The notes beneath the pieces were generated by a model. It searched no databases. It saw only the letters and a list, made by a program, of their open reading frames with translations, and had not been told where the DNA came from. A program made the translations under genes and the position numbers. 64,000 bases of DNA from Gordonia paraffinivorans NBRC 108238 (GTDB taxonomy: Bacteria; Actinomycetota; Actinomycetes; Mycobacteriales; Mycobacteriaceae), in assembly GCF_000344155.1 (NCBI RefSeq), contig NZ_BAOQ01000003.1, positions 115,494 to 179,493 of the forward strand. The letters run 5' to 3'. Position 1 is the stretch's first letter. Each line of letters begins with the position of its first letter. Of the stretch, positions 9,513 to 20,114 are shown one piece after another.

Positions 9513-11500
9513 CCGGTGTGGTCCCGCCGGGTGACCCGGCGCCGACCCCCGACGCCGCGATCGAGCGGTTCCGCCGCCACGTCGAGGAGCGATTCGGCGT
9601 CACCGCAACCGATTACGACGCGCTCTGGTCGTGGTCGGTGCGGGAGCCCGCCCGCTTCTGGCGCGCCGTCTGGGAGTTCTTCGACCTCGACGAACTGGCC
9701 GCCGAACCCCTCGGCGAGGGCGACGAGGCCGTCCTGGCCGATGCCCGGATGCCCGGTGCCCGCTGGTTCCCCGGCGTGAAGCTCAACTACGTCGCGCAGG
9801 TCCTGCGGCACGCCGGTCTCCCGGGCGCCGCGATCGTCGGCCTCGACGAGACCGGCGCGCGCACGGAGATCGCGTGGTCGGAGCTGCCCGGGATGGTGGC
9901 CTCGCTCGCGGCGACGCTGCGCAACCTCGGCGTCGGGCCGGGGGACGTGGTGGCCGCCTACCTGCCGGACATCCCCGAGGCCGTCGTCGCCTTCCTGGCG
10001 ACCGCGAGCCTCGGCGCCATCTGGTCGGGGTGCGGCCAGGACTACGCGCCGCAGGGCGCCGCCGGCCGCCTCGGGCAGCTGCGGCCGAAGGTCCTGTTCA
10101 GCGCGGCCGGTTACCGATGGGGCGGCAAGGACATCGACAAGCGGGCCGACTCCGCCGAGCTCGCCGGACTGCTCGACGGGCTGGTCGCCCACATCACGAT
10201 CGGCGACGCACCCGCCGGTGCGCCGGGTGCGATCGACTTCGGCGAGGCGCTGTCGACCCCCACCGCCGAGTTCTCCCCGCTGGCGGTCGATGTCGACCAC
10301 CCGCTGTGGGTCCTGTTCAGCTCCGGCACCACCGGCCGGCCCAAGGGCATCGTCCACGGTCACGGCGGGGTGGTCGTCGAACACCTGAAAGCCACTGCGC
10401 TCCATGGTGATCTGTCGTCCGACGACGTGTTCTTCTGGCAGACCGCGCTCAGCTGGATGATGTGGAACTATCAGGTCGCCGGTCTGCTGTGCGGCGCGCG
10501 GATCGTCTGCTACAGCGGATCGCCGCTGTATCCGGACGCCGATCGGCTGTGGCAGATCGTCGCCGACGAGAAGGTCACCTACTTCGGCACCTCGCCCGGT
10601 CAGCTGCAGGCGTCGCGCAAGGCCGGCCTGGAACCGGGGGATCAGCACGACCTGTCCGCGCTGCGCACCCTCGGCAGCACCGGTTCCGCCCTCGCGCCGG
10701 ACCTGTTCGTCTGGGTCGACGAACACGTGAAGAAGGGGCTGCCGATCTCGTCGATCAGCGGCGGCACCGACATCGTGTCCGCGTTCGCCGGCGGGTCGAC
10801 GGGCGTGCCGGTCGTGCCGGGCGAGTTGTCGGTGCGTTACCTGGGCGTCGCGCTGGAGAGCTGGTCACCCGATGGACGACCGCAGGTGGGCGAGGTCGGC
10901 GAACTCGTCGTCACCGAACCGATGCCGTCGATGCCGGTCTCCTTCTGGGACGACCCCGACGGAGCGCGCTACCGCGCAGCGTATTTCGAGCACGAGTGGC
11001 AGGGGCCGACCTCTCATCCCGACGGGCCGGTGTGGCGCCACGGCGACTGGGTGACGGTCACCGATCGCGGGTCGCTCGTCATCCACGGCCGCAGCGACGC
11101 CACGCTGAACCGGCACGGGATACGCATGGGCTCGGCGGACATCTACGAGGTCGTGGAATCGCTCGACGAGGTCGCCGAGGCATTCGTCCTCGGCGTCGAC
11201 GGCCCCGACGGAAAGTACTGGATGCCGCTGTTCGTCACGCTGGTCCCCGGTGCCGTGCTCGACGACGCCCTCGAGAAGCGCATCGCGTCGGCCGTCGCCG
11301 AGCGGTTGTCCAGACGCCACGTGCCCGACGAGGTCATCGAGGCGCCCGGCATCCCGCACACGCGTACCGGCAAGAAGCTCGAGGTTCCGGTCACGGCGAT
11401 CCTGGCCGGGCGCTCGGAGGTCAACGTCGACCCGAGGTCGGTCGACGACTACTCGCTGATCGAGTGGTACGCCGAGCAGGGCCGCTCTCATCGCTGGTAG
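9509..11500 (+). CDS. Acetoacetyl-CoA synthetase (acetoacetate-CoA ligase)
   Basis: This 663-residue acetyl-CoA-synthetase-like enzyme has the N-terminal [17 protein letters not shown] segment characteristic of acetoacetate-CoA ligases, the ATP loop [17 protein letters not shown] near residue 270, the RHGDW motif and a C-terminal [11 protein letters not shown] lysine motif. It overlaps the acyl-CoA synthetase stop codon (ATGA at 9509), so it is translationally coupled. The role fits the operon: acetoacetate released by the lyase reaction of leucine breakdown is re-activated to acetoacetyl-CoA for thiolysis. Upstream in-frame codons inside the previous gene are not used because they lack any conserved sequence. 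It is the last gene of the operon. Confidence 0.88.
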   Translation: MTGVVPPGDPAPTPDAAIERFRRHVEERFGVTATDYDALWSWSVREPARFWRAVWEFFDLDELAAEPLGEGDEAVLADARMPGARWFPGVKLNYVAQVLRHAGLPGAAIVGLDETGARTEIAWSELPGMVASLAATLRNLGVGPGDVVAAYLPDIPEAVVAFLATASLGAIWSGCGQDYAPQGAAGRLGQLRPKVLFSAAGYRWGGKDIDKRADSAELAGLLDGLVAHITIGDAPAGAPGAIDFGEALSTPTAEFSPLAVDVDHPLWVLFSSGTTGRPKGIVHGHGGVVVEHLKATALHGDLSSDDVFFWQTALSWMMWNYQVAGLLCGARIVCYSGSPLYPDADRLWQIVADEKVTYFGTSPGQLQASRKAGLEPGDQHDLSALRTLGSTGSALAPDLFVWVDEHVKKGLPISSISGGTDIVSAFAGGSTGVPVVPGELSVRYLGVALESWSPDGRPQVGEVGELVVTEPMPSMPVSFWDDPDGARYRAAYFEHEWQGPTSHPDGPVWRHGDWVTVTDRGSLVIHGRSDATLNRHGIRMGSADIYEVVESLDEVAEAFVLGVDGPDGKYWMPLFVTLVPGAVLDDALEKRIASAVAERLSRRHVPDEVIEAPGIPHTRTGKKLEVPVTAILAGRSEVNVDPRSVDDYSLIEWYAEQGRSHRW

Positions 11501-11773
11501 GCCGCTGTCACCACCGGATCCGCGCGGACGCGTCGCGCGGCGCGTTGTGAACGGAGTTCACGCGCACCCCGTGTCGGATATGTACGGTGGGCACCGCTGA
11601 GGATTCAGCGGTGACGAATCGTGCAGATGACACGTCGGTCAGATGTACTACCGTGGGCCGGGAGTCACGCATCGGGGAGGTGCGGGCGGCCGCATGCCGG
11701 TTGCCGTGGGCGTGACCGCGTCACCGACCCGAGCCAGTTGACATGAACACGACGACCTGACCAGGAGATCGCG
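11501..11773. promoter_or_regulatory. Intergenic promoter region upstream of the DUF5336 gene
   Basis: The 273-bp gap holds a palindrome GTGAAC-GGA-GTTCAC at 11547-11561, a TATGTA stretch at 11579-11584 that could be a -10 box, and a perfect 8-bp stem-loop ACCGCTGA/TCAGCGGT at 11593-11612 without a T-tract. CAGGAGA just before ATG 11774 is the ribosome binding site. No small gene is supported here. Confidence 0.4.
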
Positions 11774-12877
11774 ATGAGCTACCCATCGGGGGGCTACGGG
11801 CAGCAGCCCGAGTCCGGCCAGTCCTACGGCCAGTACGGCCAGCAGGGCTACGGCCAGCAGTACCAGCAGGGCTACGGCCAGAGCCCCCAGCAGAACTACG
11901 GCCAGCAGGGCTACGGTCAGCAGGATTACGGCCAGCAGAACTACGGCCAGCAGCAGGGTTACGGTCAGCAGGGCTACGGGCAGTACGGCTACGGCCAGCC
12001 GGCGAAGCCGCCGAGCCAGGGTCTCCCGGCGATCACCCCCACGGCGATCGCGGGCGCCATCGGCCTCCTCGGCGTCGTGATGCTGTTCTGCGGCTACCTG
12101 CCCGCCGCGAAGGCCTACGACGACTCGGTGAAGATCTTCGGCACCGAGTACGTCGCCCCGTACGCGCTCGTGGCGGTCGCCGGCTTCCTGGCGCTGTTCT
12201 CGTTGGTGCCCAACGTCAAGTCGCCGTCGGCGGTCGTCGCGGCGCTGAGCGTCCCGTCGTTCTTCATCTCGCTGTTCCTGCTCATCGAGATCGACTACGA
12301 TACCGGCTCCGGTGCGATCGTGCTGCTCATCTTCTCGCTGCTGCAGGCGCTCCTCGCGATCGCGTGGCTGCTCGTCGACGCGAACATCCTCAAGGTCGCC
12401 CCCGCCGCCGGCGCGGCATCGGCCGTCACGCCGACCGCGGGCGCCGACGCGACCGCCGGCCAGCACTCGACCGGTCAGGGCACCGCACCGGCCGGTTCGT
12501 ACGGCACCGGTACCGGCACCACCGGTGGCCAGGCGCAGTACGGACAGCAGTCCTCGGCGGGCTACGACCCGTCGGCCTACACCCAGAGCACGAGCGGCCA
12601 GGCCGGCTACGGCCAGCACGGCACGGGTTCTGCCCAGTCGGGTTCTGCTCAGTCGGGTTCCGCCCAGTCGGGCCAGGCGCAGGCCGGCCAGGCGACGTCG
12701 TACGGCTACGGCAGCTACACCCCGGGCCAGTACTCGGCCGGGTCCGAGAGCTCGGCGTCTGGCGGCGCCTCGGCTTCCGAGTCGGGTGCTTCCGGTGCGG
12801 GCGATGCCGGTTCGGACGCCGACAAGACGACCACCATGTTCCAGAAGCCCGAGCCGCCGCAGTCCAGCGGGAGCTGA
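11774..12877 (+). CDS. DUF5336 membrane protein, Rv0954-like division-associated protein (34 kDa antigen family)
   Basis: This 367-residue protein begins with about 75 residues of [12 protein letters not shown] repeats, followed by four predicted membrane helices (roughly residues 88-210) and a low-complexity Ala/Gly/Ser/Gln-rich C-terminal half. The membrane part matches DUF5336, and the next genes perM-like, purN and purH reproduce the M. tuberculosis order Rv0954-Rv0957. The M. tuberculosis protein is known as a 34 kDa antigenic membrane protein and has been linked to the cell-division complex. A 15-bp repeat unit encodes SAQSG three times near residues 288-302. The stop codon lies inside the first copy of a 27-bp tandem repeat. 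A biochemical activity is not known. Confidence 0.85.
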   Translation: MSYPSGGYGQQPESGQSYGQYGQQGYGQQYQQGYGQSPQQNYGQQGYGQQDYGQQNYGQQQGYGQQGYGQYGYGQPAKPPSQGLPAITPTAIAGAIGLLGVVMLFCGYLPAAKAYDDSVKIFGTEYVAPYALVAVAGFLALFSLVPNVKSPSAVVAALSVPSFFISLFLLIEIDYDTGSGAIVLLIFSLLQALLAIAWLLVDANILKVAPAAGAASAVTPTAGADATAGQHSTGQGTAPAGSYGTGTGTTGGQAQYGQQSSAGYDPSAYTQSTSGQAGYGQHGTGSAQSGSAQSGSAQSGQAQAGQATSYGYGSYTPGQYSAGSESSASGGASASESGASGAGDAGSDADKTTTMFQKPEPPQSSGS

Positions 12878-12957
12878 GAGTCGACGCAGTCCAGCGGGAG
12901 CTGAGAGTCGCCGCAGTCCAGCGGAAGCTGAGAGTCGACACAGTCCAGCGGCAGCTG
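12861..12957. repeat. 27-bp tandem repeat, about 3.6 copies, across the stop codon of the DUF5336 gene
   Basis: Copies of AGTCCAGCGGGAGCTGAGAG begin at 12861, 12888, 12915 and 12942, an exact 27-bp period. The TGA stop at 12875-12877 lies in the first copy, so later copies repeat the final codons and stop signal downstream of the gene. The units differ at a few positions. The layout looks like a minisatellite (VNTR) that can change copy number without altering the protein. Confidence 0.9.
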
Positions 12958-12967
12958 ATCTGCACCG

Positions 12968-12999
12968 TGCCCCGCCGACCCCTCCGGTAGGCGGGGCAC
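12968..12999 (+). terminator. Stem-loop between the DUF5336 gene and perM
   Basis: GTGCCCCGCC (12968-12977) pairs perfectly with GGCGGGGCAC (12990-12999) around a 12-nt loop. There is no U-tract, so termination may be weak or partial. Confidence 0.55.
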
Positions 13000-13058
13000 C
13001 GTCGTATCTGCCGGTCGTCGCCCGCCGGCGGGCGTTGCCGCCGGAGCCCCGGCCCGGG

Positions 13059-14741
13059 ATGACCGGGCAGACGCCCGGTGACCTGAACCGCTTTCCGGAC
13101 CGGGCCCGGCGCGTCTACGACGACCCGGGCGCCGATCGTGTCAGTCTCAAGTCGATGCCCACTTTCAGGCCCGAGTCGACCGCGGAGAACCTGGCGTCGC
13201 AGCTGCGAGCACTGCGGCGATCCCGTCGTGCCCAGCGCACCGCGGTCGAGGGCTCGGCACGGCAACTGGCCGTCGTGGCGTTCACCGTGCCCGCGCTCGC
13301 GCTGGTCACCCTCATCGTCGTCATGCTCACGGTGCTGCTGATGGCCGGCAGCGGTCTCACCGGTCTGCCGAGCGCCATCGCGTCGAGCTGGCTGGCGATC
13401 CACCAGGTGCCGGTGACCATCAGCGGCGTCACCATCGGTGTGCTGCCGCTGCTGCCGACCCTGGTCGTCGCGGTGGGCACCGCACGCCTGACGGCGCGTG
13501 CGATCGGCGGGACCACCGCACCGGCCGCGCGCTCGGCGCACGACGTCTTCGACGTCGGGGCGGTGGTGGCCTCTGCGGTCGCCGGTCCGGTGCTCATCAC
13601 CGCGATGTCGCTGGCGATCGTGATGGACGGCGGGTCGGTCCTGCCGGTGCACACGCCGAACGCATTGGTGGCCTTCGCCTACACGATCGGCATCCACGCC
13701 GGCGCCGCGCTGGCGGGCGTCGTCTGGACCCGGCGGCACGATTTCGCCGCGCGGTGGGGGATGTCCTACGCCGACCGCCGCGGATTCAAGTACGGCGTCG
13801 TCGCCGTGCTCTCCCTCATGGTGGCCGGGGGGATCCTCGTGTGCCTGCGCATGATCATGGCGCACACCGAGATCGGCGAACTCATCGAGACCGGCTACGA
13901 CTTCGACGGCTACCTGGGCCTCAGCGTGCTGTCGGTGCTGTACCTGCCGAACCTCATGGTCGGGGCGACCGCGGTGCTCGTCGGCTCCGACGTCCAGATC
14001 GGCGCGATGACCGTCGACCTGTTCACGGTCCGCGGCGGGGCGGTGCCGCCGGTGCCCGCGCTCGCCGTGCTGCCGGACGGAGCGGGTGCGGGGCAGTGGG
14101 GGCTGATCGGGCTCCTCGTCCCCGCGGCCATCGCGGTGTTCGTCGGATGGCGCTGCCGCGACCTCAATCCGATCGCCCACGTCCGCTCGGTCGGGGTCGC
14201 CGCAGCCGTGGCGGCGTCGGCGATGGTGGTCCTGTCGACCACCGCCGGCGGCGAGCTCGGCGAGTTCGGCGACGCCGCGATCACGGTGTCCGCGGCCGGC
14301 GTCTACACGCTCGGCTGGTTCGCCGTGACCGGCATCGTGGTGGCTCTCGTGTACGCCTTCCTCCCGTCGACCCGCGCCGCACGCGACGCGGTCGGGGACG
14401 ACTACTTCGACGACCCGGACGATCTGGGATTCGAGGACGAGTACGTGATCGTCGCCGATCTCGACGAGGAGGACGAGTACCTCGAGTTCGTCGACGAGGA
14501 CGCGCCGGGCCCGGAACACGACCTCTCCGATGACGCCGAGTACGAGTACGAGGACTCCGAGGACGCGGAGGCCTTCGAGGCAGATCCCTATGACTTGGCC
14601 GAGCCCGACGCGGCAGACGACGCCGACGAGGCCCTCGACTCCGAACCCGTCGTGCGTGCGGAGGCACCGGCGGACGCCGACCTCTCCGACGACGCCGACT
14701 ACGACCTGTATCCGGGGACGCCGGGTGCGCGTCGGCGCTGA
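13059..14741 (+). CDS. perM: PerM-like integral membrane division protein (Rv0955 type, DUF6350)
   Basis: This protein of about 560 residues has at least eight hydrophobic segments, beginning with LAVVAFTVPALALVTLIVVM, and ends with a strongly acidic tail of about 110 residues rich in Asp and Glu. By position (after the Rv0954-like gene and before purN) it corresponds to Rv0955/PerM, reported to stabilise the divisome protein FtsB and to be needed for persistence. The start is uncertain: ATG 13059 keeps a basic N-terminal cytoplasmic region but has only a weak upstream purine run, and ATG 13155 is an alternative. The frame is open far upstream through the repeat region, but that part reads as Arg/Ser/Pro-rich shadow sequence. 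Confidence 0.75.
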   Translation: MTGQTPGDLNRFPDRARRVYDDPGADRVSLKSMPTFRPESTAENLASQLRALRRSRRAQRTAVEGSARQLAVVAFTVPALALVTLIVVMLTVLLMAGSGLTGLPSAIASSWLAIHQVPVTISGVTIGVLPLLPTLVVAVGTARLTARAIGGTTAPAARSAHDVFDVGAVVASAVAGPVLITAMSLAIVMDGGSVLPVHTPNALVAFAYTIGIHAGAALAGVVWTRRHDFAARWGMSYADRRGFKYGVVAVLSLMVAGGILVCLRMIMAHTEIGELIETGYDFDGYLGLSVLSVLYLPNLMVGATAVLVGSDVQIGAMTVDLFTVRGGAVPPVPALAVLPDGAGAGQWGLIGLLVPAAIAVFVGWRCRDLNPIAHVRSVGVAAAVAASAMVVLSTTAGGELGEFGDAAITVSAAGVYTLGWFAVTGIVVALVYAFLPSTRAARDAVGDDYFDDPDDLGFEDEYVIVADLDEEDEYLEFVDEDAPGPEHDLSDDAEYEYEDSEDAEAFEADPYDLAEPDAADDADEALDSEPVVRAEAPADADLSDDADYDLYPGTPGARRR

Positions 14742-14857
14742 GCCCCACGGCGCGGGAAACCCGAGCACCGGGTCTCTCGGCACCGGTGCCCACGGCGCCG
14801 TCCCGCGGGGACGCAACCGTGCACAGACCCGCCGATCGCGGCTCGACGTGCTGCTAT

Positions 14858-14863
14858 TAGGCT
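14858..14863 (+). promoter_or_regulatory. -10 box TAGGCT, leaderless promoter of purN
   Basis: TAGGCT ends 7 nt before the GTG start at 14871, so transcription should begin at or next to the start codon. No Shine-Dalgarno sequence is present. Confidence 0.6.
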
Positions 14864-14870
14864 CGAAGCC

Positions 14871-15490
14871 GTGACATCGGAGACCGCGTCAGAACGCACG
14901 CCCCTCGTGGTGATGGCGTCCGGTACCGGTTCTCTGCTCGAGTCGCTGATCGCCCGCGCCGACGCCGCCGACGCCCCGTTCCGGATCGCCGCGATCGTCG
15001 TCGACCGCACGTGCCGCGCCCAGGACATCGCGCAGCGCAACGACATCCCGCTGATCACCTGCCGGCTCGGCGACCATCCGGATCGCGCCGCCTGGGATCG
15101 CGCGCTCACCGACGCGGTCGCCGCTGTCGACCCCGGCTGGATCGTCACCGCGGGGTTCATGAAGATCCTCGGTCCCGCGTTCCTCGGCCGGTTCGGCGGG
15201 CGCATCGTCAACTCGCATCCGGCCCTGCTGCCGGCCTTCCCCGGCGCACACGGCGTGCCCGACGCGCTCGAGTACGGCGTCAAGGTGACCGGCGCGACCG
15301 TGCACCTCGTCGACGAGGGCGTGGACACCGGCCCCATCCTGGCGCAACAGGTGGTCACGGTCGCCGACGACGACACCGTCGAAACCCTGCACGAACGGAT
15401 CAAGACTGTCGAGCGAGTGTTGCTCGCCGACGTGGTGACCGCCCTGGTCACCCGAGGAGTAGTCATCGATGGACGAAAGGCCCGCATCCC

Positions 15491-15494
<4 letters not shown>
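14871..15494 (+). CDS. purN: Phosphoribosylglycinamide formyltransferase
   Basis: This 207-residue enzyme transfers a formyl group from 10-formyl-tetrahydrofolate to GAR in purine synthesis. The phosphate loop reads [15 protein letters not shown], and the catalytic region [17 protein letters not shown] contains the Asn and His of the active site, followed by [13 protein letters not shown] with the catalytic Asp. Length is normal for PurN. The GTG start has no ribosome binding site and appears leaderless. The stop overlaps the purH start by 4 nt. Confidence 0.95.
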
Positions 15495-17048
<1,554 letters not shown>

Positions 17049-17062
<14 letters not shown>

Positions 17063-17792
17063 TCTCGCACTACTCCTCCTCGCGGGGTTCGGCGCGGGTC
17101 TGATCGGCTACATCACCGGACTGGCGTCGGTGGTGAGCTATCCCGCGCTCCTCGCGGTCGGACTTCCCCCGATCGCGGCGAACGTGACCAACACGGTCGC
17201 GCTCGTCGCGGTCGGGGTCGGAAGCACCGCGCAGTCCGGGAGAGTCCTCCTCGACGGTGACCGGCGACGGCTCATCGTCGGGGTGATCGCGGCGCTCGTC
17301 GGCGGAACCGTGGGCGCCGCACTGCTTCTCGTCACGCCCGCGGAGGCGTTCGAGGCGATCGTCCCGTTCCTCGTCGCCATCGCCGCGATCGCGCTGCTCA
17401 TACAACCGGTTCTACGGCGGTGGGCCACCGGCCGCGTCGAGCATCCGGCGGTGTTCCTCCTCGGGCTGTTCCTGATCTGCATCTACGGCGGATACTTCGG
17501 CGCCGGTGCGGGCATCATGATCCTCGCGCTGATGCTCGTGGTCACCAGCGAGCCGCTGTGGCGTGCGGCGCTGAGCAAGTCGCTGTTCCTCGGCATCGCC
17601 AACGCCATCGCCGCCGTCGGGTTCATGATCTTCGGTCCCGTGCACTGGTGGGCCGCGCTCGCCATGGCCATCGGTTGTCTGGCCGGCGGCTGGTGCGGTC
17701 CGCCCGTCGTCAAGCGGCTACCCGCCGAGCCGCTGCGGATCGTGGTGGGACTGTGCGGCCTCGGTCTGGCGGTGTGGCTGGCGGTGGGCTGA
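17049..17792 (+). CDS. TauE/SafE-family sulfite exporter-like permease without a canonical start codon
   Basis: This protein of about 220-247 residues has seven to eight hydrophobic segments of the TauE/SafE family. The first ATG/GTG/TTG in frame is GTG 17130, but the preceding codons encode a typical first helix ([19 protein letters not shown]). In that 105-nt stretch after the in-frame TGA at 17022 there is no ATG, GTG or TTG. An ATT at 17049 inside the end of purH, or CTG 17100, are possible rare starts. I list the ATT form because it keeps the conserved helix and overlaps the purH stop as coupled genes do. Transported ion is unknown; a TauD-type gene follows, which is compatible with organosulfur use. 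Confidence 0.65.
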
Positions 17793-18163
17793 GACGCGAA
17801 GGGTCCCGACCATGGGGGAACAGGACTTCACGCGAACACCGATGACGAGCAGGTCCATCCGTCGCGCGAGGACCCACGCTTCCGGGCCGGCACCTGGACG
17901 CGAGTTGTTCACCCGTGTTCACCGTGAACTCGACGGCGTTGCGGAGGTGACGGCGGACCTCGACGTCGATCGTCTGGACCGAACGGGGGTTTTTCCCAGA
18001 CTGAATCCAACCCGTGCGCGTGACGCGTCGGAGGAATAGACAGGACTTGTGTCCGCCTCGATGACGCTCCATTCGATGAACTTCTCCGACGGTTCCCATC
18101 ACGGGTCCCCGCCGGCGGCGGCTGTTGACCACCCCATCCGCCGTTCGTCGAGAAGGACTCATC
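17793..18163. other. 371-bp intergenic region upstream of the TauD-type gene
   Basis: Nothing clearly coding is visible; a 75-codon plus-strand frame at 17812-18039 has no ribosome binding site or familiar sequence. A palindrome GTTCAC-C-GTGAAC at 17917-17929 could be an operator. AGAAGGA at 18151-18157 is the ribosome binding site of the next gene. Confidence 0.4.
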
Positions 18164-19078
18164 ATGACCACCGCACATCCCGCCCCTGACCTCCGCACCG
18201 CTGCTTCTGCCGCCCTCTCGTCGGGCATCGTCGCCTCGGGCGTCGAACTCGACATCGACGAGTTCGGCCCGCACTTCGGCGCCGAGATCCGCGGCATCGA
18301 CGTCGCGCAGGCCACCGACGACCAGGTGCGCGCCATCCGTCAGGCACTCATCGAGTACAAGGTCATCGTCCTACGCGACCAGAACCTCGACGATGCCTCG
18401 CACATCGAGTTCGGAAACCGGCTGGGGGAGCTGACCACCGGTCATCCGGTCTGGGACAGCGGCGATGTGCCCGACGAGGTGTACGAGCTCGACAGCGCCG
18501 ACAACGGATTCGCCGACGTGTGGCACACCGACGTGACGTTCATGCCGCGCCCGCCGATGGGTTCGATCCTGCGCCCGGTGGTGTTGCCGCGCAACGGCGG
18601 CGACACCAACTGGGCCGACGCCGAGCTCGCGTACTCGTCGTTGTCGGAGCCGGTCCGCCGCCTCGTCGACGGGTTGACCGCCGTCCACGACGGCAATCGC
18701 GAGTTCGGGTACTACCTGCGGCACAAGCGCAAGGGCCAGGGGAACACCTGGGACGGCAGGGAGGTCACCGAACTGGTGCCGGTGAGCCACCCCGTCGTCC
18801 GTGTCCACCCGGAGACCGGCCGCAAGGCCCTGTTCGTCAATCCCGGTTTCACCTCGCACATCGAGGGCGTCTCCGAGTTCGAGAGCCGCGCCATCCTCGA
18901 CATGCTCTACGCGCACATCACCAAGCCCGAGCACATCGTCCGCCATCGCTGGCGTGCCGGCGACCTGGTGCTGTGGGACAACCGCAACACCCTGCACTAC
19001 GCGAACCGCGACTACGGCGACAACCGGCGGATCATGCACCGCATCACGCTCAGGGGAGACGTGCCCGTCGGGCCCTGA
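18164..19078 (+). CDS. TauD/TfdA-family Fe(II)/2-oxoglutarate dioxygenase
   Basis: This 304-residue non-haem iron dioxygenase uses 2-oxoglutarate and O2 to hydroxylate a small sulfonate or related acid. The iron-binding His-X-Asp is in WHTDVTF at about residue 122, the distal histidine in NTLHYANRDY at about 285, and the 2-oxoglutarate-binding arginine in RIMHRITLRG. The N-terminal GAEIRGIDVAQATDDQV is typical of the family. Start ATG 18164 has an ideal AGAAGGA at 6-nt spacing. The gene is followed by a strong terminator and forms its own unit. Taurine, an alkylsulfonate, or an aryl-ether acid are all possible substrates. Confidence 0.85.
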   Translation: MTTAHPAPDLRTAASAALSSGIVASGVELDIDEFGPHFGAEIRGIDVAQATDDQVRAIRQALIEYKVIVLRDQNLDDASHIEFGNRLGELTTGHPVWDSGDVPDEVYELDSADNGFADVWHTDVTFMPRPPMGSILRPVVLPRNGGDTNWADAELAYSSLSEPVRRLVDGLTAVHDGNREFGYYLRHKRKGQGNTWDGREVTELVPVSHPVVRVHPETGRKALFVNPGFTSHIEGVSEFESRAILDMLYAHITKPEHIVRHRWRAGDLVLWDNRNTLHYANRDYGDNRRIMHRITLRGDVPVGP

Positions 19079-19101
19079 GCCGACGGCAGGGTCCGCACGA
19101 C

Positions 19102-19153
19102 ATCCGTATGACGTTGTGCCCGGAAGCCGGGCGCAACGTCATACGGATTTTTC
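19102..19153 (+). terminator. Rho-independent terminator of the TauD-type gene
   Basis: A stem of about 22 bp (ATCCGTATGACGTTG... 19102-19123, paired with 19127-19148) with a 3-nt loop is followed by TTTTTCT. One T-G mismatch lies in the stem. It cleanly separates the dioxygenase from the ArsR operon. Confidence 0.9.
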
Positions 19154-19164
19154 TGCTCCAGTAT

Positions 19165-19180
19165 TCAACCAAGGGGTTGA
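19165..19180. promoter_or_regulatory. ArsR operator copy 1, TCAACC-AAGG-GGTTGA
   Basis: Perfect 6-bp inverted repeat with 4-bp spacer. TTGACA at 19177-19182, a consensus -35 box, overlaps its right arm, so binding would block RNA polymerase. Confidence 0.7.
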
Positions 19181-19210
19181 CAAAGGTCCCGGATCGGCGC
19201 ACGCTCATAT

Positions 19211-19226
19211 TCAACCGAACGGTTGA
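19211..19226. promoter_or_regulatory. ArsR operator copy 2, TCAACC-GAAC-GGTTGA
   Basis: Same 6-bp arms as copy 1, with a 46-bp start-to-start distance. It overlaps the GAGGAGGA ribosome binding site of the ArsR gene. Twin identical operators suggest cooperative autoregulation by the downstream regulator. Confidence 0.7.
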
Positions 19227-19238
19227 GGAGGACATCGG

Positions 19239-19619
19239 ATGGCAGACGAGCTCTCGAAGGTCTTCGCCGCACTGGCGGACCCCACCCGGCGCGACATCGT
19301 CGCCCGTCTGGCGGTCTCCGATGCGACGGTGAGCGAGCTCGCCGCGCCCTACGACGTCAGCATCCAGGCGGTGTCCAAGCACCTGAAGGTGCTCGAGGAC
19401 GCCGGCCTGGTGAGCCGAACCCGGGAGGCCCAGAAACGTCCGGTCCATCTGGAAACAGAGGTGTTCGACCTCATGACCAAGTGGATCGAGCGGTACCGCA
19501 AGCGGGCGGAAGAGCGCTACCAGCGCCTCGACGCACTGCTCGCCGAGATGAACGACGGACCCGCGGCATCCGAGCCCGGGGACGACATCGAGACACCCCA
19601 GGAAGGAAAGGCGTCATGA
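19239..19619 (+). CDS. ArsR/SmtB-family winged-helix repressor
   Basis: This 126-residue regulator carries the ArsR-type helix-turn-helix (KVFAALADPTRRDIVARLAV at the N-terminus, then VSELAAPYDVSIQAVSKHLKVLEDAGLVSR). It has no cysteine, so metal sensing through the usual Cys sites is unlikely; such regulators are commonly paired with an SRPBCC/AHSA1 gene, as here. Two identical operators sit in its promoter. The stop overlaps the next start (ATGA). A short acidic tail follows the DNA-binding domain. Confidence 0.9.
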   Translation: MADELSKVFAALADPTRRDIVARLAVSDATVSELAAPYDVSIQAVSKHLKVLEDAGLVSRTREAQKRPVHLETEVFDLMTKWIERYRKRAEERYQRLDALLAEMNDGPAASEPGDDIETPQEGKAS

Positions 19620-20110
19620 GCACCACCGCAACCCGCTACCCCGAAGCCGCGATCGAGGCCGACAAGGAGGTCCCGATCATCCGGATCACCCGCGACTTCC
19701 GCGCCACGCCGGCCCAGCTGATGAAGGCGCACACCGACCCGGAACTGTTCGTCCGCTGGAACGGGCCCGAGACGGTCTCCAGCCGCATCGTCGAATGGGA
19801 CGTCCGCGACGGCGGCAGCTGGCGCTACATCTCGACCCACGAGGGGCAGGACCACGAGTTCCGCGGCTGCTTCCACACAGTCGGCGAGGACAAGATCGTG
19901 CAGACCTTCACGTGGATGGGCATGCCTGACCAGGTCTCGTTGGAGACGATGTGGTTCGAGGACCTCGGCGACGGCACCACCCGGCTCCACGCGCAGTCGC
20001 TGTGCGACAGCTTCGCCGATCGCGACGCCTGGCTGTCGTCGGGTATGGAGGTCGGCGTCAACGAGGGCTACAAGGCGCTCGACCGCCTGCTCGAGGCCGG
20101 CGAGCTGTAG
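19616..20110 (+). CDS. SRPBCC/AHSA1-family protein
   Basis: This 164-residue protein has the helix-grip START-like fold of the AHSA1 (Aha1-type) family: IRITRDFRATPAQLMKAHTD, WNGPETVSSRIVEWDVRDGG, then FTWMGMPDQVSLETMWFED. Family members bind hydrophobic ligands; many are encoded directly behind an ArsR regulator that may sense the same ligand. It is translationally coupled to the regulator. The ligand is unknown. Confidence 0.85.
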   Translation: MSTTATRYPEAAIEADKEVPIIRITRDFRATPAQLMKAHTDPELFVRWNGPETVSSRIVEWDVRDGGSWRYISTHEGQDHEFRGCFHTVGEDKIVQTFTWMGMPDQVSLETMWFEDLGDGTTRLHAQSLCDSFADRDAWLSSGMEVGVNEGYKALDRLLEAGEL

Positions 20111-20114
20111 AGCG

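Noticed and set aside
12861..12957. CRISPR array
   Set aside because: The 27-bp units are contiguous without spacers and overlap a coding end, and there are no cas genes. It is a tandem repeat.
12715..12999. Minus-strand frame with LPLDCVDSQ repeats
   Set aside because: It is the translation of the 27-bp tandem repeat on the wrong strand, without ribosome binding site.
17812..18039. 75-codon plus-strand ORF before the TauD gene
   Set aside because: No ribosome binding site, no family resemblance and a composition like non-coding GC-rich DNA.
17793..18163. Riboswitch upstream of the TauD gene
   Set aside because: The region has small palindromes but none of the conserved cores of SAM, cobalamin or other riboswitches that I could recognise.
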